Below are positions 18,126 to 25,299 of a DNA stretch of 64,000 nt, in pieces. The translations under genes and the position numbers were made by a program. Source of the DNA: Streptomyces sp. ALI-76-A (GTDB lineage Bacteria > Actinomycetota > Actinomycetes > Streptomycetales > Streptomycetaceae); contig NZ_JASVWB010000002.1 of assembly GCF_030287445.1 (NCBI RefSeq), positions 4,774,001 through 4,838,000 of the forward strand, in the 5' to 3' direction. The notes under the pieces are model-generated. The model had not been told where the DNA came from, did no database searches, and saw nothing but the letters and a program-made list of their open reading frames with translations. The stretch's first letter is position 1, and the number at the start of each line of letters is the position of its first letter.

Positions 18126-18640
18126 GTCCCGGGCGAGCTGAAGTCCTTCCCCGCCTACCAGGTGGCCGGCTCGCCCGACTCCTACGGACTGCAGAGCGTG
18201 CTCAGCCCCGCCGCCGCCAAGGCCGCCGGGCTGACCACCGTCCCCCTCGGCGCCTTCTTCAGCACCGACCAGATGCCCAGCACCGAGGAACGGCAGAAGC
18301 TCGACGCCGAGATCGCCAAGCTCGGCAGCAACGTCGAGCTGACCGTGGAGCAGGGCTGGGTCGACGAGAACGGGCTCGTCCTGCTCGCGCTGACCGTCTT
18401 CGCCGGCCTGGTCACCATCGGTGCGGCCGGCATCGCCACCGGTCTCGCCCAGGCCGACGCGGAGGCCGATCTCAAGACGCTCGCCGCGGTCGGCGCCTCG
18501 CCCCGGGTGCGCCGCACGCTCAGCGGCTTCCAGTGCGGTGTGGTCGCCGCGATGGGTGTGGTCCTCGGCTCGGCGGCCGGTGTCCTGCCCGCGGTCGGGC
18601 TGCGGCTCACCGAGGAGAGCGATCCGGGCCATGGCCCTCA
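18126..18640 (+). pseudogene. FtsX-like ABC-transporter permease, C-terminal fragment
   Basis: This continues in the same frame as the methylase fragment but belongs to another family: LSPAAAKAAGLTTVPLGAFF, VDENGLVLLALTVFAGLVTI, IATGLAQADAEADLKTLAAV, GASPRVRRTLSGFQCGVVAA. These are the last two or three membrane segments of FtsX/MacB-type permeases, including the ADLxTLxAVGA cytoplasmic loop. Similarity ends at about LRLTEESD. It is not functional without its N-terminal half and ATPase. The clean in-frame joint at 18125/18126 marks a deletion or recombination event. Confidence 0.65.
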
Positions 18641-19334
18641 CCGCGAACATCGACCACAGCCTCGGCGCCCGGGAGTTCCTTACCTCCTCCGCGGCCACCA
18701 CAGAGGACTCCTTCCACCAGTTCGTGAAGTGGTGCGAGCGCCGACGGTGACGCCGAGCGCGCACGGTCGGCATCACCATCGGGGTCCACCAGGTCTTCCG
18801 GCGGAGCCAGTTCGAGGGCGAGCGCCGTCATCTCCTCCGTGAGGCCGTGGGGTGCCTTCCGTGACCGGGTCGAACGCGGTCAGTGCGCCCGTCCGTTCGC
18901 CGTCTCGGCGGTCGGGTAGGCGGGCCCGTCCTGCTCCGACCGTTGCTTGGCCGCAGCCCTCTCCGCGCGGGCCAGCCGCCCCACGCCCCGAAGAATGGAA
19001 CGTCCGGGCTTCGGCAAGCGCCCAGGACAAACTCCGGCATCAGGGATGACGGGCGGATGCGCCGCGGGGAAGGACTCCAGGCGAAACGCTGGTCATCTGC
19101 CGCCTCAGCTCTCGCGACTGAGCGATGACGGCATCGCGCTCCGCCTCCTGGTGTTCCCGCTCCGCCTGACGGCGCGCCCGGTCCGGTTGCGCGGCTGAGG
19201 GGGCGACCGTACGAGATCGTGTCGTACGCCGCGTACTGGTGCGCCGTCGATTGCCGCCGCGAGAACTCGACGCGTAGAAGAGGCCGAGCCCGGTCGACAC
19301 CCTGGCAACCGCCGCTGATACATCAATCCGGTAC
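18641..19334. other. Decayed region with no recognisable gene
   Basis: A short frame at about 18632-18747 (MALTANIDHSLGAREFLTSS) looks coding in composition but matches no family I know and lacks a start context. The rest holds overlapping low-quality frames on both strands. I see no RNA gene or terminator here. Confidence 0.35.
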
Positions 19335-19352
19335 ATGGACTACTGTTGGTAC

Positions 19353-19619
19353 ATGTCCATGAAGCGCACCAACGTGTACGCCGACCCCGAGGACCTGGCC
19401 ATCATCAAGGAGGCCGCCAAGCGCCGAGGTATAAGTGAGGCCGAAATCATCCGCCAGGGCATCCACCTTGCAGCCATGGCGAACCGGGTCTGGGACGAGC
19501 CGCTGTTCTCACGCACCTTCGAGGGGCCGGGGCATACGCTGTCCAAGTCGGAGGTCCGCGACACGGTCGCCGAGGCCGTTCGGCGTGAGACCGGCTCGGG
19601 TTCCGGATCCACCGCGTGA
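19353..19619 (+). CDS. vapB: Ribbon-helix-helix antitoxin (VapB-like)
   Basis: 88 aa from an ATG at 19353; ATGs at 19335 and 19359 are alternatives. The N-terminus MKRTNVYADPEDLAIIKEAA, with GISEAEIIRQGIHLAA, is a CopG/RHH DNA-binding domain. The C-terminal part (VWDEPLFSRTFEGPG) should wrap the toxin. No ribosome site is seen, and the directly repeated GGTACATG motif at 19330 and 19348 surrounds the start, so the mRNA may be leaderless and autoregulated there. It overlaps the toxin start (GTGA). As in the family, it should neutralise the PIN toxin and repress the operon. Confidence 0.82.
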   Translation: MSMKRTNVYADPEDLAIIKEAAKRRGISEAEIIRQGIHLAAMANRVWDEPLFSRTFEGPGHTLSKSEVRDTVAEAVRRETGSGSGSTA

Positions 19620-20059
19620 TCATTGTCATCGCCGATACGTCCGGCCTCCTGGCGGCCCTGGACTCGGCTCATCCGGAACACCGGGCGGCGAACGAGGCGA
19701 TCATGGCGGCTGGTCTCCTGGTCATGTCCCCGCTCCTGCTGGCCGAACTGGACCACGTGGCGACGCGTGAGCTCGGCAGGGAGGCTGCCCTCAGCGCGGT
19801 CGACGATCTGCGGCGCTGGATGAGCCGGGGTCGTGTCGTCATGCCGGAGATCACGGAGGACCACCTGGGCGCCGCCCAGTCCGTCCGTGTCCGCTACCGC
19901 GCGCTGGACCTCGACCTCGCCGACGCGGTGAACGTGGCCCTTGCCGCCGACTACGACACGGACGCGATCCTGACCCTCGACCGACGAGACTTCCGGGCCG
20001 TACGCCCGTTGGGCCGCTATAAGGCGTTCCGGGTGCTCCCCGACGACCTTCCCCTCTGA
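19616..20059 (+). CDS. vapC: PIN-domain ribonuclease toxin (VapC-like)
   Basis: 147 aa from a GTG at 19616 overlapping the antitoxin stop. The PIN acidic residues are present: ADTSGLLA near the N-terminus, LLLAELDHVA, LDLADAVNVALA and LTLDRRDFRAV. VapC toxins are Mg-dependent endoribonucleases that cut tRNA or rRNA when the labile antitoxin is lost. The pair lies just outside the AICE left end, in the decayed zone, so it belongs to an older accessory layer rather than to the element itself. Confidence 0.85.
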   Translation: MIIVIADTSGLLAALDSAHPEHRAANEAIMAAGLLVMSPLLLAELDHVATRELGREAALSAVDDLRRWMSRGRVVMPEITEDHLGAAQSVRVRYRALDLDLADAVNVALAADYDTDAILTLDRRDFRAVRPLGRYKAFRVLPDDLPL

Positions 20060-20320
20060 CGCAGGGCCCTCGGCGGTCAAGTACCCGTTCCCGCAAGGGG
20101 CTTGTGTGCCGCCCACGACGAAGCAGGTGCAGGACGGGCGTCCGCCATCGCCCGGGAACAGCGGGCTGAGGGCTCGCCTCCGGCTCATCTGTGTGAAAGT
20201 AAAGGTCAGCGCCATGCTGCGACGTGATGGGGGCGCCCACTCAAGCGTGCATGCCCTCTGCGTGCCCAATCTCGGGGTGCGGGAGTACTCGCAAACCGCA
20301 GCAACGACACCCCTATGAAA
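20060..20320. other. Intergenic between vapC and the tRNA-side terminator
   Basis: About 260 bp with only short composition-driven frames. I see no gene here. Confidence 0.4.
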
Positions 20321-20349
20321 CAAGCCCCGGGTCGCTGACCTGGGGCTTG
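20321..20349 (-). terminator. Original chromosomal terminator of the interrupted tRNA-Gly
   Basis: Stem CAAGCCCCGGGTC / GACCTGGGGCTTG (one G-T wobble) with a 3-nt loop. On the minus strand it follows the displaced tRNA 3' half directly, so before insertion it would have ended the tRNA transcript. Confidence 0.7.
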
Positions 20350-20354
20350 AAGAA

Positions 20355-20400
20355 GAGCGGGTGACGAGAATCGAACTCGCGCTCTCAGCTTGGGAAGCTG
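20355..20400 (-). repeat. attL core: 46-bp copy of the tRNA-Gly 3' half
   Basis: Identical over 46 bp to 35459-35504. It holds the discriminator, acceptor 3' strand, T-arm and most of the anticodon arm of tRNA-Gly(CCC), read on the minus strand. On its left is the chromosome's original tRNA 3' flank, which lacks an encoded CCA (TCT follows the acceptor). On its right is element DNA. Confidence 0.93.
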
Positions 20401-20507
20401 CGGTCATTCGGGGGCGGTTCGGGCGCTGACCTGGGCGAACAGCTTGGCCGCTACTCTGTCGGCTTCGGCTGCTTTCACCGTGGTTCCCCGCTGTTCCCCG
20501 CTCGATC

Positions 20508-20525
20508 TGGTGCGCTTGTGGTGCG
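20508..20525 (+). repeat. Putative integrase arm sites, left (TGGTGCG x2)
   Basis: TGGTGCG at 20508 and 20519, 11 bp apart, about 108 bp inside the core. The same pair with the same 11-bp phase and orientation lies at the right end (35378 and 35389). Phase and symmetry suggest binding by the integrase N-terminal domain; this is an inference. Confidence 0.5.
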
Positions 20526-20554
20526 GCCGTGGTCACCCGCGTTAGAACCTGGTG

Positions 20555-20968
20555 TCATCTGAACACGCAGACCACGCGCCCATAGGCTTCGATCTGCTGC
20601 TGTTGTTCGTGTGGGCGAGGCGCGTGCTCGTCGTCTCCGCACCTGAGGACTGTTCCGTCGTCTCCTTCAAATACGGAGACGACGCCTCCGTGATGGCTAC
20701 AGGCTCCTTGCCGGCCGATGGAGTCTGACGGCCACCCGTCTGCGCACTCGTAGCCCTGATACGTCCAGTGCACTGGCGTGTACGTGGCGGATGGTGTCCC
20801 AGAACTGACGGGCGGATCCTCATCATCATCGTTCCACCCACTGAGTTGGGCTGTGACCGGGAGGACGACGAAGATCCCCACGCCGATAAGACCTGCCAGG
20901 GAGTAGGCCACCACCCGAGCAACCCGCCACGCGCGGCTCTCGATGAGCCCTTGCAGGAGACTGCGCAC
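20555..20968 (-). CDS. DUF3761-type membrane-anchored protein
   Basis: 137 aa from a GTG at 20968. One membrane segment (about 18-42, VVAYSLAGLIGVGIFVVLPV) is followed by an external part with GYECADGWPSDS and RQGACSHHGGVVSV, the Cys/His-rich signature of DUF3761 proteins, which are usually secreted or membrane-tethered with no known activity. It is the first element gene inside attL, on the minus strand, so it is transcribed towards the att site. The ribosome site is weak, so the start is less sure. Confidence 0.6.
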   Translation of the reverse strand: MRSLLQGLIESRAWRVARVVAYSLAGLIGVGIFVVLPVTAQLSGWNDDDEDPPVSSGTPSATYTPVHWTYQGYECADGWPSDSIGRQGACSHHGGVVSVFEGDDGTVLRCGDDEHAPRPHEQQQQIEAYGRVVCVFR

Positions 20969-21189
20969 GGAAGACTTCTAGCGCAGCAACGGGCTGTGGT
21001 GAGCTTCTTCGCCGACATTGGTGGCAACTGTTCAGAGCCTCACGCGGCGTGCTGCAAGTCGACGGGCGCCTACCAACCACCACATGTGTGCCTCGCTGCC
21101 CCCCCCACGGCCCTAGCCACGCTGCTGCCTGTGCCATTCATCGACCGTGCTCGCGGGCAGCATCTGGGAGCCGATGACGGGTGTGGAAC

Positions 21190-21393
21190 TCAGGCGTCGA
21201 TAGGGCTGCCCTGCGTCGAGGGGTCCGACAGACGGTCGGGGGTGAGCGTGTCCGTCTTGCTCCTTCGCCGGCGGCGCACTCGCCGGATCAGCCAACCGAC
21301 ACCAGTCACGAGTCCCGTGGCGAGGAGAGACCCGATCATCTCGCTCAATGCACCTTGGCCGATGGCGTCCCAAGGCAACGTGGACACCCACAT
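21190..21393 (-). CDS. Small membrane protein
   Basis: 67 aa from an ATG at 21393 with GGAAAGGA well placed upstream. One hydrophobic helix (LLATGLVTGVGWLI, about 23-36) is followed by a very basic RRVRRRRRSKT, so the tail should be cytoplasmic. It is divergent from the HTH gene at 21522, with the phased TCGGACAG repeats lying between them. Small basic one-helix proteins are frequent element cargo; the function is unknown. Confidence 0.6.
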   Translation of the reverse strand: MWVSTLPWDAIGQGALSEMIGSLLATGLVTGVGWLIRRVRRRRRSKTDTLTPDRLSDPSTQGSPIDA

Positions 21394-21482
21394 GGCTATG
21401 TCCTTTCCGTCGACAACGCGTCTTCACCCAGCGTGCGTTGGCGCAAGACAGCCAGGACGCGTGCGGACGCCAGACGGTATCG

Positions 21483-21510
21483 TCGGACAGCATCGGACAG
21501 ATTCGGACAG
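21483..21510 (+). promoter_or_regulatory. Three phased TCGGACAG repeats (candidate operator)
   Basis: TCGGACAG occurs at 21483, 21493 and 21503, exactly 10 bp apart, so all three lie on the same DNA face. They are 12 bp upstream of the HTH gene start and in the divergent gap. This is the classic look of a cooperative protein-binding site, possibly for the HTH product itself. Confidence 0.55.
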
Positions 21511-21521
21511 GTGGGGGGGCC

Positions 21522-22472
21522 ATGCCAAGGTTGAAGCGACCGGAGTTGCCCGAAGGGCCGAGGAAGGAGCTGAACGACGCGCTCCACGACCTGCACTTTC
21601 GGTCAGGGCTACCGTCCGTGCGTGAACTCGTCGCTCGGGTCGGAGGCGAGGTGGCCGGCAAGAGTCGGGTTCACGACGCCTTCTCCAGCGAGCGAGTGCC
21701 CGCTTGGGGGTTGGTCGAGCTTCTGGTGGAGACCCTTGCGGAGATGGCGCCGGGCGCGGATCAGGCGCGCGAGGTACAGCGGATACATCAACTGTGGCTG
21801 GCGGCATCAGGGCACACGGCCCCCGAACAGCTTGCGCCGTTGAAGCTTTCGGAGGCGAAGGAGCCGCCACCACTGCGGAGGCCGGCACCTGCGGCCCGAC
21901 CAGACGCGGTTCGGCGCCCGGTTCTCGCCATGCGCGTTGAGTGGGTTGACCCCAGTGAATTGCGGGTCGACGTTCGGCGGAGACTGCGCGTTCTGGTTGG
22001 CCAGGCACTTGACGATATCGGCTGGCCGAGCAAGGGAAAGCATCGAAGGAATGGCAGTGCGGGTTCGACCATCGTTCTGGACAGCCTGGACGAGAGTCCG
22101 AGTCTGACGGTCGGGACCTTCCTGGCGACCCTTGATAATGAAGTCGAATACCTTCGCGAGCCGACTGTATATCCCACCAACTTCCGCACGACTGAGCTGA
22201 GGTTCATGGCTCTCTTCGACCCGGCGGCAAGTGACGCCGCCGAGCTTCTCGAGGAGCTGAAGGCCATTTGGTCGTCAGATGATGTTGGAAAGATCTGGGG
22301 ACAGTCGATCGGACGCGTCTCGGCGTTGATCAACGGACTTGCCCACTTTGCGGGTCATCTTCCGGGAACATGGGATCACCACGTTGCGGAGGTCAACCTG
22401 GCAAAGGGGTCTCAGTTGGTGCCGTTCGACGTCCGGACGAGGTACATCGATCCCCACGAAGAACCCTTCTAG
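21522..22472 (+). CDS. HTH-domain protein of unknown function (AICE cargo)
   Basis: 316 aa from an ATG at 21522 (GGTGGGGGGGCC upstream). Residues 1-75 match the short N-terminal HTH common in Streptomyces cargo proteins (LPSVRELVARVGG, SRVHDAFSSERVPAWGLVEL). Residues 130-316 form an alpha/beta domain I do not recognise (LDSLDESPSLTVGTFLATLD, ELLEELKAIWSSDDVGKIW, INGLAHFAGHLPGTWDH). There are no membrane segments and no obvious catalytic triad. It may be a regulator with an effector or sensor domain. GC is lower than in the chromosomal genes, in keeping with transfer. Confidence 0.65.
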   Translation: MPRLKRPELPEGPRKELNDALHDLHFRSGLPSVRELVARVGGEVAGKSRVHDAFSSERVPAWGLVELLVETLAEMAPGADQAREVQRIHQLWLAASGHTAPEQLAPLKLSEAKEPPPLRRPAPAARPDAVRRPVLAMRVEWVDPSELRVDVRRRLRVLVGQALDDIGWPSKGKHRRNGSAGSTIVLDSLDESPSLTVGTFLATLDNEVEYLREPTVYPTNFRTTELRFMALFDPAASDAAELLEELKAIWSSDDVGKIWGQSIGRVSALINGLAHFAGHLPGTWDHHVAEVNLAKGSQLVPFDVRTRYIDPHEEPF

Positions 22473-22489
22473 GTGCTTCCCGAGGTAGA

Positions 22490-22648
22490 TCACATACCGC
22501 TCTCGGCATGGCGGAGGTTCCGCCTGCGCCAGGCATCGTGTCTGAGCACCGACCCTGCTGCCCTCCCGGCTACGCTCACCAGGAAGTCGAGGCCATTGAC
22601 GAGTGCCGGGAAGTTGAAGTCCTTCGACTGCTCCTCGGCGCTGGTCAT
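22490..22648 (-). CDS. Small hypothetical protein, possibly a truncated N-terminus
   Basis: 52 aa from an ATG at 22648 with GAGGGG upstream; an ATG at 22663 is also in frame. The product MTSAEEQSKDFNFPALVNGL has natural composition and resembles the start of a longer actinobacterial hypothetical protein (NFPALVNxxDxL). It ends early after an Arg-rich stretch, so it may be a broken copy. It is convergent with the HTH gene, 17 bp apart. Confidence 0.4.
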   Translation of the reverse strand: MTSAEEQSKDFNFPALVNGLDFLVSVAGRAAGSVLRHDAWRRRNLRHAESGM

Positions 22649-22689
22649 CGGCGCCCCTCGCATGCCTCGTTAACCGTCAGGCCTCTCAT

Positions 22690-22900
22690 CTTCTCTCCGG
22701 TAGGTGGTGGCTGTTCCAGACTGAACGACCGCCAGAGGCCAGCATCGTTCCAGTCCTGCAGCCGACGCCGACGGCTCGCTCACGAGTCCGAGCGTAACGA
22801 CCGCAGCGGATGTAGGCGTCGGCGTTCCTGGAGCACAGAGTTCGATCCGGGCCCGCTCTGGCCGCTGCCGCCGACGGGCACTGCGGCCGGGCGGGGGCCC
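22690..22900 (-). pseudogene. Possible IS5-like transposase relic
   Basis: A minus-strand frame reads RRRLQDWNDAGLW near 22724-22785, similar to the RRLxxWxxAGxW block of IS5/IS1647-type transposases of Streptomyces. Flanking frames shift every few dozen bases and no inverted terminal repeats are visible. This is a weak call. Confidence 0.25.
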
Positions 22901-22963
22901 TGGGGTACGTCCCCGTCCGGCATCGTTGATGTCAGCCGTGGATGTCAGAAGCACTCGTGGCAG

Positions 22964-23089
22964 TCAATGCTGAAGTTGGTAGACCAGACTGGCGGCACCG
23001 ATGATCAAGGAAGCCAGATCCAGGACCACGAACCACCACTGGCTGGGCTCGCCATGCTCCTTCGTAGACCGACAGTCGTTGCACTCCAT
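22964..23089 (-). CDS. 41-residue membrane peptide with N-terminal CxxC
   Basis: 41 aa from an ATG at 23089 behind a strong GGGAGGGAACTTG. The product MECNDCRSTKEHGEPSQW is followed by one hydrophobic helix (FVVLDLASLIIGAASLVY) and a short polar end. CNDC could bind a metal or form a disulfide. It lies alone upstream of, and divergent from, the XRE-Mrr gene and may share its control region. It has no known family. Confidence 0.55.
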   Translation of the reverse strand: MECNDCRSTKEHGEPSQWWFVVLDLASLIIGAASLVYQLQH

Positions 23090-23231
23090 CAAGTTCCCTC
23101 CCTGTGGACGGTGGCCCGGACGTGGGTGTCGAGCCGTTGACAAGCAACGACGCTAGATACCGGGGCACTTGTTCTCACCAAAGCGAGGTTGTTTAGGACG
23201 TCGTCCCAGATACACTCCGCACAAGTCAGGG

Positions 23232-23255
23232 GTTGTCCTGAACAGACAGGACAAC
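23232..23255 (+). promoter_or_regulatory. Perfect palindrome GTTGTCCTG-N6-CAGGACAAC (operator)
   Basis: Nine-bp arms with a 6-bp spacer, 23 bp upstream of the GTG of the XRE-Mrr gene and about 145 bp from the divergent 41-aa gene. Position and symmetry fit the binding site of an XRE dimer, most simply the gene's own product. Confidence 0.7.
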
Positions 23256-23278
23256 GACTCGCAGGAGGATGCCCATCT

Positions 23279-24313
23279 GTGCCTAGCGCGAAGCGGAGTG
23301 GTCGGCCCTGGGGTCAGATACGGGCGGAGAACCCAAAGGCGCAGGAATTAGCACAGTTCCTGCGCAAACAAGTTGAGGTTAGCGGGAAGACCCTGACGGA
23401 GCTCAGCAAGGAGATGAATTTCTCCAAGAGTATGATCAGCGCGAACCTAAGCGGAGCGATCCCCAAGCCGGAATTCCTCAAGGCTTTGATTATCGCCACG
23501 GAGCAAAGTCATGGACTTCGGAGTAAGAAAATCCACCAAGCTTTGACTTTGAGGGATACGGCCCTGACGGTCCCAAATGGTACCGTGCAGCGACCCAAGG
23601 GCGACGCAAATCAGCAAGACCTCACTCAATCGCTGATTCAATCCTTGAAAGAGCAGATTGCCCTTGAGCGGGCGCTCCGCTCAGCCACACAACTAAACTG
23701 GGCGCTGTTATGGCAAGCGGCTAGTGCACTCCCCTCGATCGAAGGGGATACGACTTCAGCTGCTGAAAGGCGAGATTCCGATGACCCCCCTCCGCAAGTA
23801 GGGCGTCCGGAGAAAATATCCGAAGGCGAGTCGTCTCCATCCGTCTCCGATCTCGATACGCCTGGTCACCCGGAACAATGGTCACCCCCAACTGCATACG
23901 TCACGCCCGGCGCCCGGGGAGAGCGAATCGTCCTCCATGACCTCACATACGCAGCCTTCGAGTCTCTTGTGCAGGATCTCTTTCGAGCTATGGGGTTCAC
24001 TGCCTGGGCAGAGAACAGCTCGCCAACGGATCAAGGGTTCGATGCTGTGATGATCAATGAAGATCCGGTCATGGGAGGGTCGATCCTTATCGAGGCCAAG
24101 AAACTCAAGAATCCGGTATCGGTTCAATACATTAGGGCCCTGGCTGGTGCTGTTGACTCTGAGCGTGCAACGAAGGGCTTCCTCGTAACAAATTCCCGCT
24201 TCACCACCAGTGCTCGCGACTTCGCTGCTCGAAGTGGGAGGATTCAGCTGATCGATGGCCGGGCATTGCAGTCGTTGCTTTCTCAGCATCTCGGTGTCGA
24301 GGCGGACCTGTAA
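23279..24313 (+). CDS. XRE helix-turn-helix fused to an Mrr-type restriction endonuclease domain
   Basis: 344 aa from a GTG at 23279 (GCAGGAGG upstream). Residues 20-85 are an XRE-like HTH (LAQFLRKQVEVSGKTLTELS, then FSKSMISANLSGAIPKP). Residues 110-210 are a charged linker, possibly helical. Residues 225-340 are an Mrr_cat fold: FESLVQDLFRAMGFTA, DQGFDAVMI, ILIEAKKLKNPVSVQYIRAL, GFLVTNSRFTTSA. The PD-(D/E)xK residues are D (DQGFD), E and K (IEAKK; the usual Q is E here). Mrr enzymes cut methylated or foreign DNA. The gene has two TTA Leu codons and clearly lower GC than its neighbours. It is likely a self-regulated, DNA-targeting defence or competition nuclease. Confidence 0.8.
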   Translation: MPSAKRSGRPWGQIRAENPKAQELAQFLRKQVEVSGKTLTELSKEMNFSKSMISANLSGAIPKPEFLKALIIATEQSHGLRSKKIHQALTLRDTALTVPNGTVQRPKGDANQQDLTQSLIQSLKEQIALERALRSATQLNWALLWQAASALPSIEGDTTSAAERRDSDDPPPQVGRPEKISEGESSPSVSDLDTPGHPEQWSPPTAYVTPGARGERIVLHDLTYAAFESLVQDLFRAMGFTAWAENSSPTDQGFDAVMINEDPVMGGSILIEAKKLKNPVSVQYIRALAGAVDSERATKGFLVTNSRFTTSARDFAARSGRIQLIDGRALQSLLSQHLGVEADL

Positions 24314-24347
24314 CAGTCGTAAAATATCTTAGGTCGGTGGAGTCTCA

Positions 24348-24575
24348 ATGACGGAGTCAACGCGACGGACGCCGGCCGATGGTGAGGCCGACGCCCGCAT
24401 AGGCCAACGCTTTGAGGGTTGGCCTCATCCTTATCAGGTCGATCATGGGGCCCTTGGAATGTTGGCCAACTCGTCTCCCGCCTCGACTGACTGTCCGTCG
24501 AGGTTCGGCGGCGTCCGCCGCTGTCCGGCCTTGTTGGTGTCAGGTACTGGTGTCAGCGAAGAGGGGCGCTCTTGA
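24348..24575 (+). CDS. Doubtful small ORF
   Basis: 75 aa from an ATG at 24348 with GGTGGAG upstream. The start MTESTRRTPADGEADARIGQ looks acceptable, but the rest has mixed composition and overlaps a better minus-strand ORF. No family is known. Confidence 0.2.
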   Translation: MTESTRRTPADGEADARIGQRFEGWPHPYQVDHGALGMLANSSPASTDCPSRFGGVRRCPALLVSGTGVSEEGRS

Positions 24576-24634
24576 CAAACCCAATACAGCGTACTGGCTG
24601 CGCCAGCCACCATCGTGATCAGTGCCAGACACAC
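24443..24634 (-). CDS. Small exported or membrane protein coupled to the upstream gene
   Basis: 63 aa from a GTG at 24634, only 3 nt after the stop of the gene at 24638-24982. It has a hydrophobic N-terminus (LALITMVAGAASTLYWVC) and a polar, Pro-rich tail (QERPSSLTPVPDTNKAGQRR). It could be a signal-anchored peptide. The tight spacing argues that it is real and cotranslated. Confidence 0.45.
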   Translation of the reverse strand: MCLALITMVAGAASTLYWVCQERPSSLTPVPDTNKAGQRRTPPNLDGQSVEAGDELANIPRAP

Positions 24635-24637
24635 GGC

Positions 24638-24982
24638 CTAGCGAGGCTGCTGGGCCAATTCCCACCACGCGAAGATGTGTAGCGCCGCCTCGATCTGTGC
24701 TTTGGTGCGCTCGTCGGTAACGCCTGCGACTCTGATGAAGACCACGGACGACCCTGGGTCGGCTGCGACGAGCAGCGTGAGGGGCTGCCGACCCAACATC
24801 GGATAGTCGTACCAGGTGGCCTGTTCGACGTCCGTCGCGGGCAGAGCCGTTTCGACAGCTTGCCAGTCCGATTCACTGAACTCGTATCCCGCAAGCTCTG
24901 CGACCGATTCGCACAGGGGCCTCAGGTTCGTGTCGATGATCCAGCCGCCATCGAGGATGCACTCAGGCTCGGAGGTGGTCAT
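24638..24982 (-). CDS. Hypothetical cytoplasmic protein (AICE cargo)
   Basis: 114 aa from an ATG at 24982; an upstream in-frame start at 25045 is possible. An alpha/beta composition (DWQAVETALPATDVEQATWY, YPMLGRQPLTLLVAADPGSS, VVFIRVAGVTDERTKAQIEA) suggests a small compact domain. No motif is recognised. It forms an operon with the small exported protein downstream. Such acidic small proteins beside exported peptides can be immunity or regulatory partners, but nothing here proves it. Confidence 0.5.
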   Translation of the reverse strand: MTTSEPECILDGGWIIDTNLRPLCESVAELAGYEFSESDWQAVETALPATDVEQATWYDYPMLGRQPLTLLVAADPGSSVVFIRVAGVTDERTKAQIEAALHIFAWWELAQQPR

Positions 24983-25148
24983 TTGTTCAGCTTCCGCTCT
25001 GGTCTGCTGGGGTCTCCGTGGTCGATGCCAGAGCCATATTGGCATCCGCCGCTGGCTAACAGGTCGGAGCCCCTGCCTACCTTTCGCCTTCGAGATCGAT
25101 CGTCAGACAGGGCCTAGCCGCCCACTTCCTCAACCACAACCCTCCCCG

Positions 25149-25299
25149 GCTCCCATCCCGTCCGCCGTCGACCCACACGCATGTGGAGCGGGCGTGGTTC
25201 ATGGCGTCCAGGTGGAGCGCGCCACTGTACGAACGACCTGGACGCCATGGGCCGCGTCTGCTCGGCTCTGCCTGGGTCGATGGCGGACGGGATGGGAGC
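25149..25299. repeat. Long imperfect inverted repeat (65-bp arms)
   Basis: Arms 25149-25213 and 25236-25299 are complementary. The outer 18 bp (GCTCCCATCCCGTCCGCC) are perfect, followed after one mismatch by TCGACCCA, and the inner 14 bp (CATGGCGTCCAGGT) are perfect. The middle is diverged, with an imperfect pairing region. The loop is 22 nt. It is non-coding. It could fold as a large cruciform or RNA hairpin. Candidate roles: second-strand (sso/sti-like) origin, clt transfer site, or a MITE-like relic. Confidence 0.75.

Noticed and set aside
20355..20400. Second tRNA-Gly gene
   Set aside because: Only the 3' half is present; the sequence on its right is unrelated, so it is an att remnant and not a tRNA gene.
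24348..24575. Strong gene call on the plus strand
   Set aside because: Kept only as a doubtful ORF because the opposite strand has a better supported coupled gene.
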